Shown one piece after another: positions 53,203 to 62,083 of a DNA stretch of 64,000 nt. Origin of the DNA: an uncultured Neomegalonema sp. Its GTDB lineage: Bacteria > Pseudomonadota > Alphaproteobacteria > Rhodobacterales > Rhodobacteraceae. A program made the position numbers and the translations under genes. The notes under the pieces were generated by a model. That model was not told where the DNA came from. It saw only the letters and a list, made by a program, of their open reading frames with translations, and ran no database searches. The stretch lies in the NCBI GenBank assembly GCA_937990185.1, contig CALKBI010000010.1:23848-87847 (forward strand), read 5' to 3'. Numbering within the stretch: the stretch's first letter is position 1; every line of letters starts with the position of its first letter.

Positions 53203-54441
53203 TTAAGCCTCCCGCTTTTCGAAATCGATGCGGGGGTCAATCCAGACATACATGAGGTCCGAGATAATCCCGACAACCAGTCCCAAGAGCGAGAACATAA
53301 ATAACGTCCCGAACACAACCGGATAATCCCGTTCGATAATCGCGTTATACCCAAGCAAGCCAAGCCCATCGAGGCTGAAGATCGTTTCGATCAACAGTGA
53401 TCCGGCAAAGAACACGCTGATAAAGACTGCTGGGAATCCAGCGATGATGATCATCATCGCATTGCGGAACACATGTCCGAACATCACTTGTCGTTCGTTC
53501 AGACCTTTCGCTTGAGCTGTCAAAACGTATTGCTTGTTGATCTCATCAAGGAAGGAGTTTTTCGTCAGCAATGTGAGGGTGGCAAATGCGCCGATCACCA
53601 TTGCTGAAACCGGCAAGACGAGATGCCAGAGGTAATCGCCCCACCATCCAAGGCTGACGACACCTTCCCAGAAAGTCATGCCGCTATATTCTTCGGAATG
53701 AAGCCCGCGCAAGGGGAACCATTGGAAATAAGATCCACCGGCAAAGAGAACGCGCAACATCACTGCGAATAAAAACGCGGGGATTGCATAGCCGATAATA
53801 ATTATCGCCGAGGTGATCGTATCGAATGTGGACCCTTCCCGAACGGCTTTGCGCACTCCCATCGGGATGGAAATCAGATAGGCGATTAGGGTTGTCCAAA
53901 GACCGAGAGAGATCGAGACCGGCATTTTTTCGAGGATAAGGTCGATCACGCTGACCGAGCGGAAATAGCTCTCACCAAAATCAAAGCTGAGGTAATCGCC
54001 CATCATATTGATAAAGCGCTTGAAGACAGGAACGGATACTTTGCTGCACTCAGCGACGGACAAGTCAGGTTCGCCCTCATAGCCCGGCTCGCAGACGATC
54101 TTGACTTTGCACTCGTCAACACTTGGAGAGCGCTTGCCTTCGTAACCGGGTTCGCAGATCAGTTCGACAAACCCGAACTGTGCTTCCATTTCCGCGATAA
54201 ATTCAGGGTCCAACCCTTGCGCGCCGCGATATTTTGAATCGCCGCTGCTGCCGGTGGCTTTGGTGTCGGCTCCGCCGCCGGTGAACCGGTCCGTCGCGTT
54301 GCTGCCAAGGCCGCTTAACTCGGCAATCTGTTGTTCAACGGGACCGCCGGGCGCAAATTGGATCACCGCAAAGCTGATGCCCATGATGCCGATGAGTGTC
54401 GGGATGATCAGCAACAAGCGCCGTAGAATATAAGCGCCCAT
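53203..54441 (-). CDS. yejB: Peptide ABC transporter permease YejB with Cys-rich insertion
   Basis: A 412-aa OppB-like permease ('[20 protein letters not shown]' start; EAA loop '[21 protein letters not shown]'). The family is usually near 360 aa. The extra length is in the first periplasmic loop: a Gly/Ser-rich stretch (about 42-72) and a Cys-containing duplication at about 96-132, in which CEPGYEG appears twice, each followed by 'SV(D/A)EC'. Four Cys in this oxidising compartment could form two disulfides. The rest, including the helices and EAA loop, is intact. It follows the second YejA gene by 38 bp. Confidence 0.9.
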   Translation of the reverse strand: MGAYILRRLLLIIPTLIGIMGISFAVIQFAPGGPVEQQIAELSGLGSNATDRFTGGGADTKATGSSGDSKYRGAQGLDPEFIAEMEAQFGFVELICEPGYEGKRSPSVDECKVKIVCEPGYEGEPDLSVAECSKVSVPVFKRFINMMGDYLSFDFGESYFRSVSVIDLILEKMPVSISLGLWTTLIAYLISIPMGVRKAVREGSTFDTITSAIIIIGYAIPAFLFAVMLRVLFAGGSYFQWFPLRGLHSEEYSGMTFWEGVVSLGWWGDYLWHLVLPVSAMVIGAFATLTLLTKNSFLDEINKQYVLTAQAKGLNERQVMFGHVFRNAMMIIIAGFPAVFISVFFAGSLLIETIFSLDGLGLLGYNAIIERDYPVVFGTLFMFSLLGLVVGIISDLMYVWIDPRIDFEKREA

Positions 54442-54479
54442 CTAGTGCCCCTTTTTCGGGGGCAGAGCATCAAGTGTCA

Positions 54480-56285
54480 TTACTTCGCCCACCAAGTTTC
54501 TAAAATTCCACGCGCATAGGCCGGTTTTATCTTCGGACGCTCAAAGCGGTCCCACCATGCCAATGTATGCGATGCTTTTGACCATTGCGGAACCCAATAA
54601 CGACCATCCCGCAAAACGCGATCAAGCGCGCGTAGCGCCGTTTCCATATCATCGCGGTTATCGGCGGCAATCACGGTTTCAATCAAAGAGTCGACAATAG
54701 GGTCTTTGATACCGGCCAGATTAAAGCTGCCGTCACTATCCGCAGCCTCGCTGCTGAAAAAGTTAAACAGCTCCGGTCCCGGCGTTAGCGACAGGCTAAA
54801 GCGGGCCGTCACAATATCGAAATCAAAGGCCTCCACGCGCCGCTGATATTGCGGGCGATCCACTTCACGCATTCTCGCATCAATGCCGAGTTTCTTGATG
54901 TTTTCGATATAGGGGCCGGTAATCCGCGCGAATGAGCTGGAATCGTCGAGAAATTCGATCTCGAAGCGCTCGCCGTCTTTGACGCGTTTGCCCTCGACCA
55001 ATTTCCAACCCGCATCATCGAGCAGCTTCATGGCTTTGCGCAGGTTTCGCCGGTTGCGCCCTGTGCCATCGGTTTTAGGCGGAATATAAGCACCGCCAAA
55101 AATACGGTTATTCACAGTCTCGCGGAACGGTTCGAGCAGCTTGGCTTCGCCGTCGGTCGGCTCGCCTTTTGCCTCGAATGGGGCATTCTCGAAGAAACTG
55201 TCGGTCCGATTATAAAGATCGTAAAACAGCGTTTTATTTGACCATTCAAAATCAAAAGCCAGCCCGATCGCTTCTCGCACACGGGGGTCGGCAAACTTAT
55301 CCCGCCGTGTATTGAACCAATATCCTTGCGTCCCGGCGGGGCGTTCATCTGGGATCGTGTCTTTGACGACATCGCCGTTTTTCAGAGCAGGAAAATCATA
55401 GCGCGTACCCCAAAACTTTGACGAAAACTCTTCGCGCAAATCGACCTTCCCGGCGGTCAACGCTTCGAAGGCAGCTTCTTGATCGCGGAAATATTCGAAT
55501 GTGATCTTGTCAAAGTTCCAGCGGCCAATATTGACGGGCAAATCTTTGCCCCAATAATCTTCGCGCCGCTCGTAAGTAATCGACAGGTTGCGATCAATCT
55601 TCCCGACTTTATACGGTCCCGAAGATAAGGGGATATCGAGGCTGGATTCAGTGAAATCATTATCCGAATAATATGCCTTGGAAAAGATGGGCAATGTTGC
55701 CACCACCATCGGCAAATCGCGCTTCGGAGCGTCTTCGCGGAAGGTGTATTTCACCCGATCCGCTGATAAAGCCTCAGCCTTTTCAATATCTCGTAGGGAT
55801 AACCGATAGGCCGGATGGCCCTTGTCTTTTAACAGTTCGAACGAGTATGCGACGTCCTCGGCTGTAATCGGCGATCCATCGGTAAAGGCCGCCTTTTCAT
55901 GCAGTTGAAATATGATCCACTCACCGCCGGGAATGAATTCAGCATGGGTCGCCACGAGTGGATATACCGCATCCGGTTCGTCATGGGCGGGGACCATTAG
56001 ACGGTCAAAAATCAGATTGTAAGGGTCCGTTACCCCATCCGCCGGATCACCTTTCAGGATATACCCGTTCAGGCTGTCAAAGGTTTGCCCGGATAAGATC
56101 GAAATCGTGCGGATTGACCCACCCTTGGGCGCGTCAGGATTCACATAATCGAAATGCTTGAAATCCCGATCATATTTTAGATCACCGAACGCCGATAACC
56201 CATATTGGGTTTGAACGGCGTCGGCAAAAGCGGCTGGCGAAAAAGCGAGAACAGCGGCGATCAGTGCCGCTCCAGCGCCTCTCAT
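54480..56285 (-). CDS. yejA: Peptide-binding protein YejA, copy 2
   Basis: A 601-aa periplasmic binding protein (SBP_bac_5 family) with a signal peptide (MRGAGAALIAAVLAFSPAAFA). Typical parts: 'HFDYVNPDAPKGGSIRTISI', 'DGSPITAEDVAYSFELLKDKGHP', 'VREAIGLAFDFEWSN' and 'YWVPQWSKASHTLAWWDRFERP'. It presents peptides to YejB/YejE. It overlaps the preceding paralogue by 4 bp (56282-56285), and the two are clearly related throughout. Confidence 0.92.
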   Translation of the reverse strand: MRGAGAALIAAVLAFSPAAFADAVQTQYGLSAFGDLKYDRDFKHFDYVNPDAPKGGSIRTISILSGQTFDSLNGYILKGDPADGVTDPYNLIFDRLMVPAHDEPDAVYPLVATHAEFIPGGEWIIFQLHEKAAFTDGSPITAEDVAYSFELLKDKGHPAYRLSLRDIEKAEALSADRVKYTFREDAPKRDLPMVVATLPIFSKAYYSDNDFTESSLDIPLSSGPYKVGKIDRNLSITYERREDYWGKDLPVNIGRWNFDKITFEYFRDQEAAFEALTAGKVDLREEFSSKFWGTRYDFPALKNGDVVKDTIPDERPAGTQGYWFNTRRDKFADPRVREAIGLAFDFEWSNKTLFYDLYNRTDSFFENAPFEAKGEPTDGEAKLLEPFRETVNNRIFGGAYIPPKTDGTGRNRRNLRKAMKLLDDAGWKLVEGKRVKDGERFEIEFLDDSSSFARITGPYIENIKKLGIDARMREVDRPQYQRRVEAFDFDIVTARFSLSLTPGPELFNFFSSEAADSDGSFNLAGIKDPIVDSLIETVIAADNRDDMETALRALDRVLRDGRYWVPQWSKASHTLAWWDRFERPKIKPAYARGILETWWAK

Positions 56286-58120
56286 GTTTCAACCTCCGCA
56301 GACCACCATACCTCTGGAAACCCGATATTATGCGACGGCGTGGGATCAGGTTTCGTGACTTTCTTATGCCACCATGCCACGCGCTCGGTTGGGGTGTAGA
56401 GTTCAAGGATGCCGTAATGCCCCCAGAGCAACACACGATCCAGCGCGCGGGAATAGGCCGCTAGATCATCGCGGTTCTCGGCAAAGATCAGCCCTTCGAT
56501 CAACGCGTCAATAACAGGATCTTTTACCCCTGATGAATTGCGGCTTCCTGCGGCATCTGCGGCTTTACTGCCCCAGAAATTACGTTGCTCATTCCCCGGG
56601 GAAGCGGAGTTGCCCACACCGCCCACGACCATATCGAAGTCATGTTCCTGAAAGCGTTGCGTATATTGCGCACTGTCGATTAAGCGGAGCTTCGTAACAA
56701 CACCGAGCCGGTCGAGTGATTTCAGATATGGCGCAATAACGCGCTCTTGCTGGGCGGAAGCATAGAGAAACTCAATCTCAAAAGGCTGTCCGTCTTCATC
56801 GACAAGTTTTCCGTCTTTTACAGACCAGCCCGCCTCTGTGAGCAATTTCTTTGCCCGGCGAAGTACACGGCGATCCCCGCGACCAGAGCCATCTGTGATC
56901 GGCATTTTAAATGGTTCTTCGAATATCTTAGCGGGAAGAGCATCGCGATGTTCTTCGAGAATTTCCAATTCACGCCCTTCAGGAAGTCCCGAGGACATCA
57001 AGTCAGAGGTTCCTTGAAAGTAACTTGTCGGGCGGGCATATTGCCCATAGAAAATCGCTTTGTTCGTCCATTCAAAATCGAACATGAGCGCCAGTGCTTC
57101 GCGCACGCGCACATCGCTAAATTTTTTCCGCCGTGTATTAAAAACAAACGTCTGCGAGCGTTTTGGTCCGTCGGTGACGATCTCCTCTTTCAGGACATCG
57201 CCCTTTTCTACAGCAGGAAAATCATAACGGGTTGCCCAGTTGATCGAGCTGTTTTCTGCGCGGTGATCCAGTTTGCCCGCTTTGAAGGCTTCAAAGGCGG
57301 CGTTGGGATCTTTGTAATACTCGTAGCGCAGTTTATCGAAGTTGTTCAGGCCGACATTAACCGGCAGGTCTTTGCCCCAATACTCGGCGGCACGGTTATA
57401 TTCGATATGACGGCCTGCTTCGAAATTACCGATTTCATACGGACCTGATCCGAGCGGCTTTTCCAGTGAGGATTTTGTAAAGTCGCGATCTTTCCAGTAG
57501 TGCATAGGCAAGACGACGAGTTGCCCCATGATATGCGGTAATTCGCGGTTGTTCTTCTCGTCAAAAGTAAAGCGCACGATATTGTCGCCCGCATCTTCGG
57601 CGTTTTCCACATTGGCATAATAAAGCCGGTATCCGGGTATGGCTTTGGTGATCAGCAGGTTAAATGTGAAAACCACATCTTCTGGTGTGACCGGTGTTCC
57701 ATCATGCCATGTCGCGTTGTCTCTTATTTTGAAAGCAACGGAGGAGAAATCTTTCGGATGTTCGATCCACTCTGCCAATAGGCCGTATTCGGTCGAACTG
57801 GCATCCAGTGAAGGCGTCATCAGCGTATCGTAAATCCGGCCAACACCTATCGCTGAATTGCCTTTAACGATGAAGGGGTTAAAGCTGTCGAACGTGCCAA
57901 TAGCGGCAATTCGTGCAGTCCCGCCTTTGGGTGCTTTTGGATTGGCGTAATCGAAATGCTTGAAGTCAGGGCCGTAATTGAGATCACCGACGAGCGTTGC
58001 CCCGTGTGATCGGTGTAGATCCTCTTTTGCGAAACCAAGATTTGGCCACCCAATTTGTGCGGTCGTCGCTGCACCGCCAGCCAGAAGAAGCTGTGTTGCC
58101 TGTCGCCTGTCGAGGGTCAT
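56282..58120 (-). CDS. yejA: Peptide-binding protein YejA, copy 1
   Basis: A 612-aa periplasmic binding protein (SBP_bac_5) related along its length to the next gene: 'HFDYANPKAPKGGTARIAAI', 'DGTPVTPEDVVFTFNLLITK', 'VREALALMFDFEWTN', 'YNRAAEYWGKDLPVNVG'. Its N-terminus, MTLDRRQATQLLLAGGAATT, has an Arg-Arg followed by a hydrophobic stretch, compatible with a twin-arginine signal, unlike the Sec signal of copy 2. It is the first gene of the yej operon. Confidence 0.92.
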   Translation of the reverse strand: MTLDRRQATQLLLAGGAATTAQIGWPNLGFAKEDLHRSHGATLVGDLNYGPDFKHFDYANPKAPKGGTARIAAIGTFDSFNPFIVKGNSAIGVGRIYDTLMTPSLDASSTEYGLLAEWIEHPKDFSSVAFKIRDNATWHDGTPVTPEDVVFTFNLLITKAIPGYRLYYANVENAEDAGDNIVRFTFDEKNNRELPHIMGQLVVLPMHYWKDRDFTKSSLEKPLGSGPYEIGNFEAGRHIEYNRAAEYWGKDLPVNVGLNNFDKLRYEYYKDPNAAFEAFKAGKLDHRAENSSINWATRYDFPAVEKGDVLKEEIVTDGPKRSQTFVFNTRRKKFSDVRVREALALMFDFEWTNKAIFYGQYARPTSYFQGTSDLMSSGLPEGRELEILEEHRDALPAKIFEEPFKMPITDGSGRGDRRVLRRAKKLLTEAGWSVKDGKLVDEDGQPFEIEFLYASAQQERVIAPYLKSLDRLGVVTKLRLIDSAQYTQRFQEHDFDMVVGGVGNSASPGNEQRNFWGSKAADAAGSRNSSGVKDPVIDALIEGLIFAENRDDLAAYSRALDRVLLWGHYGILELYTPTERVAWWHKKVTKPDPTPSHNIGFPEVWWSAEVET

Positions 58121-58277
58121 CCGCTCATCTCCTGCGTTCTTTTACGTCGTAATATCCTGCCCATGCGCGAAGATGCAATGATTATGGTCTGCTTCCGCTA
58201 TCGCAAGATCTTGATAGTGCACCGGTAAGGAACGGCAAAAGAATGGCATTGATGGTTACTGAATCAATAACAGGAAC

Positions 58278-58303
58278 AAAAAAGCCGCCCAATGGGGCGG
58301 CTC
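58278..58303 (-). terminator. Rho-independent terminator of the cytochrome c gene
   Basis: On the minus strand an 8-bp stem AGCCGCCC/GGGCGGCT (58283-58290 with 58295-58302) with a 4-nt loop is followed by a T-run (complement of 58278-58283). It lies about 30 bp after the cytochrome stop. Confidence 0.85.
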
Positions 58304-58333
58304 ATGTCTCTAACAAGAAGAAATTCGGTCTGT

Positions 58334-58861
58334 TTATTCAGCCGGTAACGGAATTGGCGTACCGCTTTGCTCGTTGAGCCAAGCCATTAAGTTTGCACGG
58401 GCTGCGTCTTTCTTGAGGCCGCTATAGGCCATCTTGGTTCCGGTAGCGAAGCCTTTAGGATTTAAGAGAAACGCATTCAATGCGTCCCAATCCCATGCGC
58501 CTTCTTTTTCGGAGAGAGCACCGGAATAACCGAAACCGTCTACACTGGCGATGTCACGACCGACAATGCCCCAAAGGTTCGGACCTTGTTTCGAGCCTTT
58601 GCCTTCAGCAGCGTTATGGCAACCGGCGCAGGATTTAAACGTCTTCTTACCAGCAGCCGAATCTGCGTTCGCCAAGAGAGTCGCGACCGAAACCGCCTCT
58701 TCAGCTTCGGATTCTTCGGCCTCGGCAACCTCAATAGCGTAAGCAGGTTTGTCGAGATGGTCCATCGAAACGATGCCATGCGACACTTCAGTTAATCCGA
58801 CAAAAGCGAGCATAGCCGCGCATCCGACGCCTACGATCTTGCTGAGTTCCAACTCGTCCAT
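58334..58861 (-). CDS. cycM: Membrane-anchored cytochrome c (CycM/c552 type)
   Basis: A 175-aa protein with an N-terminal membrane anchor (about 8-26), an acidic linker rich in Glu and Ala (about 45-60), and a class I cytochrome c domain: heme motif CAGCH in 'FKSCAGCHNA' and the axial Met in 'GTKMAYSGL'. CycM-type proteins carry electrons from the bc1 complex to cytochrome oxidase in alphaproteobacteria. Monocistronic with its own terminator. Confidence 0.9.
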   Translation of the reverse strand: MDELELSKIVGVGCAAMLAFVGLTEVSHGIVSMDHLDKPAYAIEVAEAEESEAEEAVSVATLLANADSAAGKKTFKSCAGCHNAAEGKGSKQGPNLWGIVGRDIASVDGFGYSGALSEKEGAWDWDALNAFLLNPKGFATGTKMAYSGLKKDAARANLMAWLNEQSGTPIPLPAE

Positions 58862-59004
58862 CGAAAATCCTTATAGCGAGCGATGCCAAAAATCGGGCAT
58901 GTCGCATCCATCTACTGCAATCGGCGGCGTTTTAGCGGTTTCACACCCTCGCCTGCAAGCATATAAGCGATGGAATTCAATTAAACTCCTTAACGAGAGA
59001 GATC

Positions 59005-59895
59005 ATGCGTCAAGAAACCGCGTCGAACCCACCTTCCGATTCCGCTGATGCCGGAAAGCGCATCGCGTTTCAGGGTGAAAATGGCGCGTTTTCGCATCAG
59101 GCGTGTTCAGAGGTCTTTCCAGATATGGAGCCTGTGCCTTGCCCGACTTTTGAGGAAGCAATTGCAACAGTCCGACATGGCGATGCACGCCTTGCTATGT
59201 TGCCGGTTGAAAATTCGCTTTATGGTCGTGTTGCAGACATCCACCATCTTTTACCCGAGTCGGGTCTCTACGTGATCGGCGAATACTTTCTGCCAATCCG
59301 AATGCAGCTTTTAGGGTTGCCGGATGCAGCGCTGGCGGACGTAAAGACGGCTGAGAGCCTGAACGTCGCTCTGGGTCAGGTGCGTAAATTTCTCAATGAG
59401 CATAGTATTCGTGCTGTAGCGGGGCCGGATACTGCTGGTTCCGCGCGCTTGGTTGCCGAGGCGAAAGACCCCTCGCGTGCGGCTGTTGCCTCGACCCTTG
59501 CCGGAGAAGTCTATGGGTTGAAGACACTCGCCTCCGATATTGAAGATGCCGCCCATAATACGACGCGCTTCCTTGTCTGTTCGCGGGTCAAAGTAGAGGC
59601 GGAACCCGGAACGCCTGCGCTGACCAGCATTGTTTTCCGTGTCAGAAACCTGCCCGCGTCCCTTTATAAAGCGATGGGAGGTTTCGCGACCAATGGTGTG
59701 AATATGGTGCGGCTGGAAAGTTATATGCTTGGCGGTTCGTTTACGGCGACCCAGTTCATCGCGGATATTGATGGTCACCCGGAAGACCCTCCCGTCGCCA
59801 GAGCGCTCGAAGAGTTGGGTTACTTCACGGATTACGTCAAAATCCTCGGCGTTTATCCGCCGAATGATTTCCGGCGAAAGCACACGTCATCCTAG
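59005..59895 (+). CDS. pheA: Prephenate dehydratase
   Basis: A 296-aa enzyme of phenylalanine synthesis that converts prephenate to phenylpyruvate. The catalytic domain shows 'IAFQGENGAFSHQACSEVFPD', 'LPVENSLYGRV' and 'AAHNTTRFLVCSRV' (active-site Thr). It is followed by an ACT regulatory domain ('TSIVFRVRNLPASLYKAMGGFATNGVNMVRLESY', about 205-280) that would sense phenylalanine. No chorismate mutase domain is fused. The gene ends 9 bp into the convergent NUDIX gene. Confidence 0.93.
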   Translation: MRQETASNPPSDSADAGKRIAFQGENGAFSHQACSEVFPDMEPVPCPTFEEAIATVRHGDARLAMLPVENSLYGRVADIHHLLPESGLYVIGEYFLPIRMQLLGLPDAALADVKTAESLNVALGQVRKFLNEHSIRAVAGPDTAGSARLVAEAKDPSRAAVASTLAGEVYGLKTLASDIEDAAHNTTRFLVCSRVKVEAEPGTPALTSIVFRVRNLPASLYKAMGGFATNGVNMVRLESYMLGGSFTATQFIADIDGHPEDPPVARALEELGYFTDYVKILGVYPPNDFRRKHTSS

Positions 59896-60381
59896 TCGGC
59901 GTTCGGCCTTTTTGAGCCGCTTGGCAAGCGCGTCCACGAGATCACCCATTTCGGGCTGCGAGAGCATCTTTCGGGCGCGCTTAATGCCGACAAGTTTTCT
60001 TTTGCGTTGGGCTTTTTCAGGAAAGTTCTTGTGGAATTTTGAAATCTTTAGCGGATAAAGCGCCACATCGGTTTGCCAAGCATCCTCGCCGCGTACTTTG
60101 AGCGACAGATAGCGCCCGAGCGGTTTACGGTCGACCGTGCCCGATACGCCGGTTTCTTCATAGGCTTCTTGTTCCGCAGCTTTCCACTCTTTGGATTTTC
60201 CCATTGATCCTTTCGGGAAAACCCAGCGTCCTGTCCGGCGGGATGTCACAATCATGACCTTGAGTTTGCCGTTCTCATAGCGATATGGGAGAGCCGCCGC
60301 TTGAGGTTGGATGCGGTCTGAGGTTGGCTCGATTGGGCCATCAACGGCTTTGACAGCCTGTTTTGCTTCTTTCATTCGCAT
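59887..60381 (-). CDS. NUDIX hydrolase
   Basis: A 164-aa protein with a Nudix box in 'FPKGSMGKSKEWKAAEQEAYEETGVSG' (split here for reading: GSMGKSKEW then AAEQEAYEETG), in which QEAYEE takes the place of REUxEE. The N-terminal 'QAAALPYRYENGKLKVMIVTSRRTGRWVFP' resembles the diphosphoinositol-polyphosphate-hydrolase-like NUDIX group. It ends with a basic tail. Substrate unknown. Convergent with pheA with a 9-bp overlap. Confidence 0.88.
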   Translation of the reverse strand: MRMKEAKQAVKAVDGPIEPTSDRIQPQAAALPYRYENGKLKVMIVTSRRTGRWVFPKGSMGKSKEWKAAEQEAYEETGVSGTVDRKPLGRYLSLKVRGEDAWQTDVALYPLKISKFHKNFPEKAQRKRKLVGIKRARKMLSQPEMGDLVDALAKRLKKAERRLG

Positions 60382-60709
60382 TACTATTCTTTTCGCGTCT
60401 CGTTGCGCTTGGTGTCATGGAATATTTCGGATGTTTCTAAATCACGCTTCACGCTAATGACTGCGTTAATGTGCCTCTTTTACATCGAGGGATGTTGGCG
60501 ATTTAGAAAAATCTGCTGATACTCGTAGCGCGGATATTTGCCTGTTATTTTTCCAATGGTTACTCGCCGAGTTCGTGTTTTGCAACTTGAACCGTGCTTA
60601 ATGCCCTTAAATCTGGAATTTTGAGTGAAAATTCCTCGGTTTTCTGTTTCGAAATGTGTGTGCAAACTTGAAGCCATATGATTGGCCGCTTGAAAGAAGA
60701 ACTGTGGGG
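60382..60709. other. Intergenic region upstream of the AbrB-type membrane protein
   Basis: No gene is seen. It should contain divergent promoters. A perfect inverted repeat GGAATTTT-N5-AAAATTCC lies at 60615-60635, about 75 bp before the ATG at 60710, and could be an operator. Confidence 0.4.
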
Positions 60710-61735
60710 ATGATCTCGAAACAGCGGATGGTAACCGGCATTGTAGCCGTGATTGGTGCTGCAATATTTGTTGCGCTTAATTTGCCACTGCCTTTCCTGC
60801 TTGGACCAATGTTCGCGTGTTTGATCGCCGCATTGATGTCTGCGCCATTGAGTGGATTTGGGATCGCTGGTGATGCGACGCGGACGATCCTGGGTGTCGC
60901 GGTTGGCGGGTCGATCAAGCCAGAACTCTTTGATCGTATGGATGAGATGGCGTTCAGTCTCGCTTTAACGCCTCTTTTTGTCGTGACCATTGGTTTGATT
61001 GGTTATCCGTATTTTCGAAAGGTCTGCGGGTTTTCAAAACCAACCGCATACTTCTCTGCGATGCCGGGCGGCTTGCAAGACATGATCGTCTTTGGCGAAG
61101 AAGCTGGCGCTGATGTGCGTGCCTTGACGTTGGTTCATGCGACCCGGGTTCTCGTCATCGTCTCGCTCGCGCCGTTTCTGATGGCGAGCGTTTACGGTGT
61201 CTCTGTGGCGGGACAAGCACCGCCGGGCATCCCGATTGCCCAAACGTCGCTTTCCCAAGGGGTAATCATGGTGGTGTGCGCTTTGGTGGGCTGGTTGGGT
61301 GGTAAGCGCATTGGCCTTTTCGGTGCGTCGATTGTTGGGCCTTTGATTTTGGCAGGAGCGGCCAGCCTCACAGGATTGTTGCAACAAAGACCGCCGATGG
61401 AGGCAATCATTGTTGCGCAAGTATTCATTGGTGCAGGTGTGGGCGTAAAATATCTGGGCGCGACTTTGCGAGAGTTGCGAAGCACTGTCGTCGCGTCTCT
61501 CGGGTTTTGTATTTTACTTGCGGCTATCGCTTTTGTTTTCGAGAGCATCGTCTCTGCGATTGGCCTGGTTCCACCACTTGAAGCATTCTTGTCCTTCGCG
61601 CCGGGAGGACAAGCTGAAATGGCGCTGCTTGCTATGGCTGCGGGAGCAGATGTGGCGTTTGTTGTCGCGCATCATCTTGTCAGGATCATCACCGTTATAC
61701 TGGGTGCGCCGCTCGTGGCGCAGCGGCTGTCGTAA
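60710..61735 (+). CDS. AbrB-family integral membrane protein (PF05145 type)
   Basis: A 341-aa protein with about ten helices in two related halves. 'LPLPFLLGPMFACLIAALM', 'AYFSAMPGGLQDMIVFGEEAGAD' and 'AFLSFAPGGQAEMALLAMAAGADVAFVVAHHLVRI' are the family motifs with conserved PGG. Databases often call it an 'AbrB family transcriptional regulator' or 'ammonia monooxygenase', both misleading; it is a putative transporter. ATG 60710 has AGAAGAA about 9 nt upstream; GTG at 60656 is possible but less likely. Confidence 0.85.
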   Translation: MISKQRMVTGIVAVIGAAIFVALNLPLPFLLGPMFACLIAALMSAPLSGFGIAGDATRTILGVAVGGSIKPELFDRMDEMAFSLALTPLFVVTIGLIGYPYFRKVCGFSKPTAYFSAMPGGLQDMIVFGEEAGADVRALTLVHATRVLVIVSLAPFLMASVYGVSVAGQAPPGIPIAQTSLSQGVIMVVCALVGWLGGKRIGLFGASIVGPLILAGAASLTGLLQQRPPMEAIIVAQVFIGAGVGVKYLGATLRELRSTVVASLGFCILLAAIAFVFESIVSAIGLVPPLEAFLSFAPGGQAEMALLAMAAGADVAFVVAHHLVRIITVILGAPLVAQRLS

Positions 61736-61809
61736 CGATGCCTTCAATCTAAGAACCGAGTTTCTTTGGGGCGGTCGAACCGGTGGTTCTACCTAAGATA
61801 CAGCCTCGA

Positions 61810-61929
61810 TTAATCCGTCTTTTGATTAATTTCGCGGCGAATCGTATTGATCCAAGCCGCAACCAATGCTGGCAACAAAGCCGCACCATCGCGTTGATAA
61901 GTGTCAATTTGGCTTTGTGTGACAGGCAT
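61810..61929 (-). pseudogene. 5' remnant of a phytanoyl-CoA dioxygenase family gene
   Basis: A 39-codon frame, MPVTQSQIDTYQRDGAALLP then 'ALVAAWINTIRREI', ends at a stop (61810-61812). The 'YQRDGAALLP....W' pattern is the N-terminus of PhyH (Fe(II)/2-oxoglutarate oxygenase) proteins, which run to about 270 residues. The downstream sequence to the AbrB-type gene contains no continuation in any frame that I can see. It is best read as a truncated relic in the 348-bp gap 61736-62083; a short real peptide is less likely. Confidence 0.5.
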
Positions 61930-62083
61930 TTAGGGTTCTCACCTTGCGTTCAGCGCACAAAATATCCAACTACACCTAAGGGGCAATTGAAAGGAACGCT
62001 TGTAGACATATCCGTTGTTAAGCGGCATTGTCCCGGCGTTTTGCGATCATCAAGTCGATGATTGATGTAGAGAGGACGAGATT

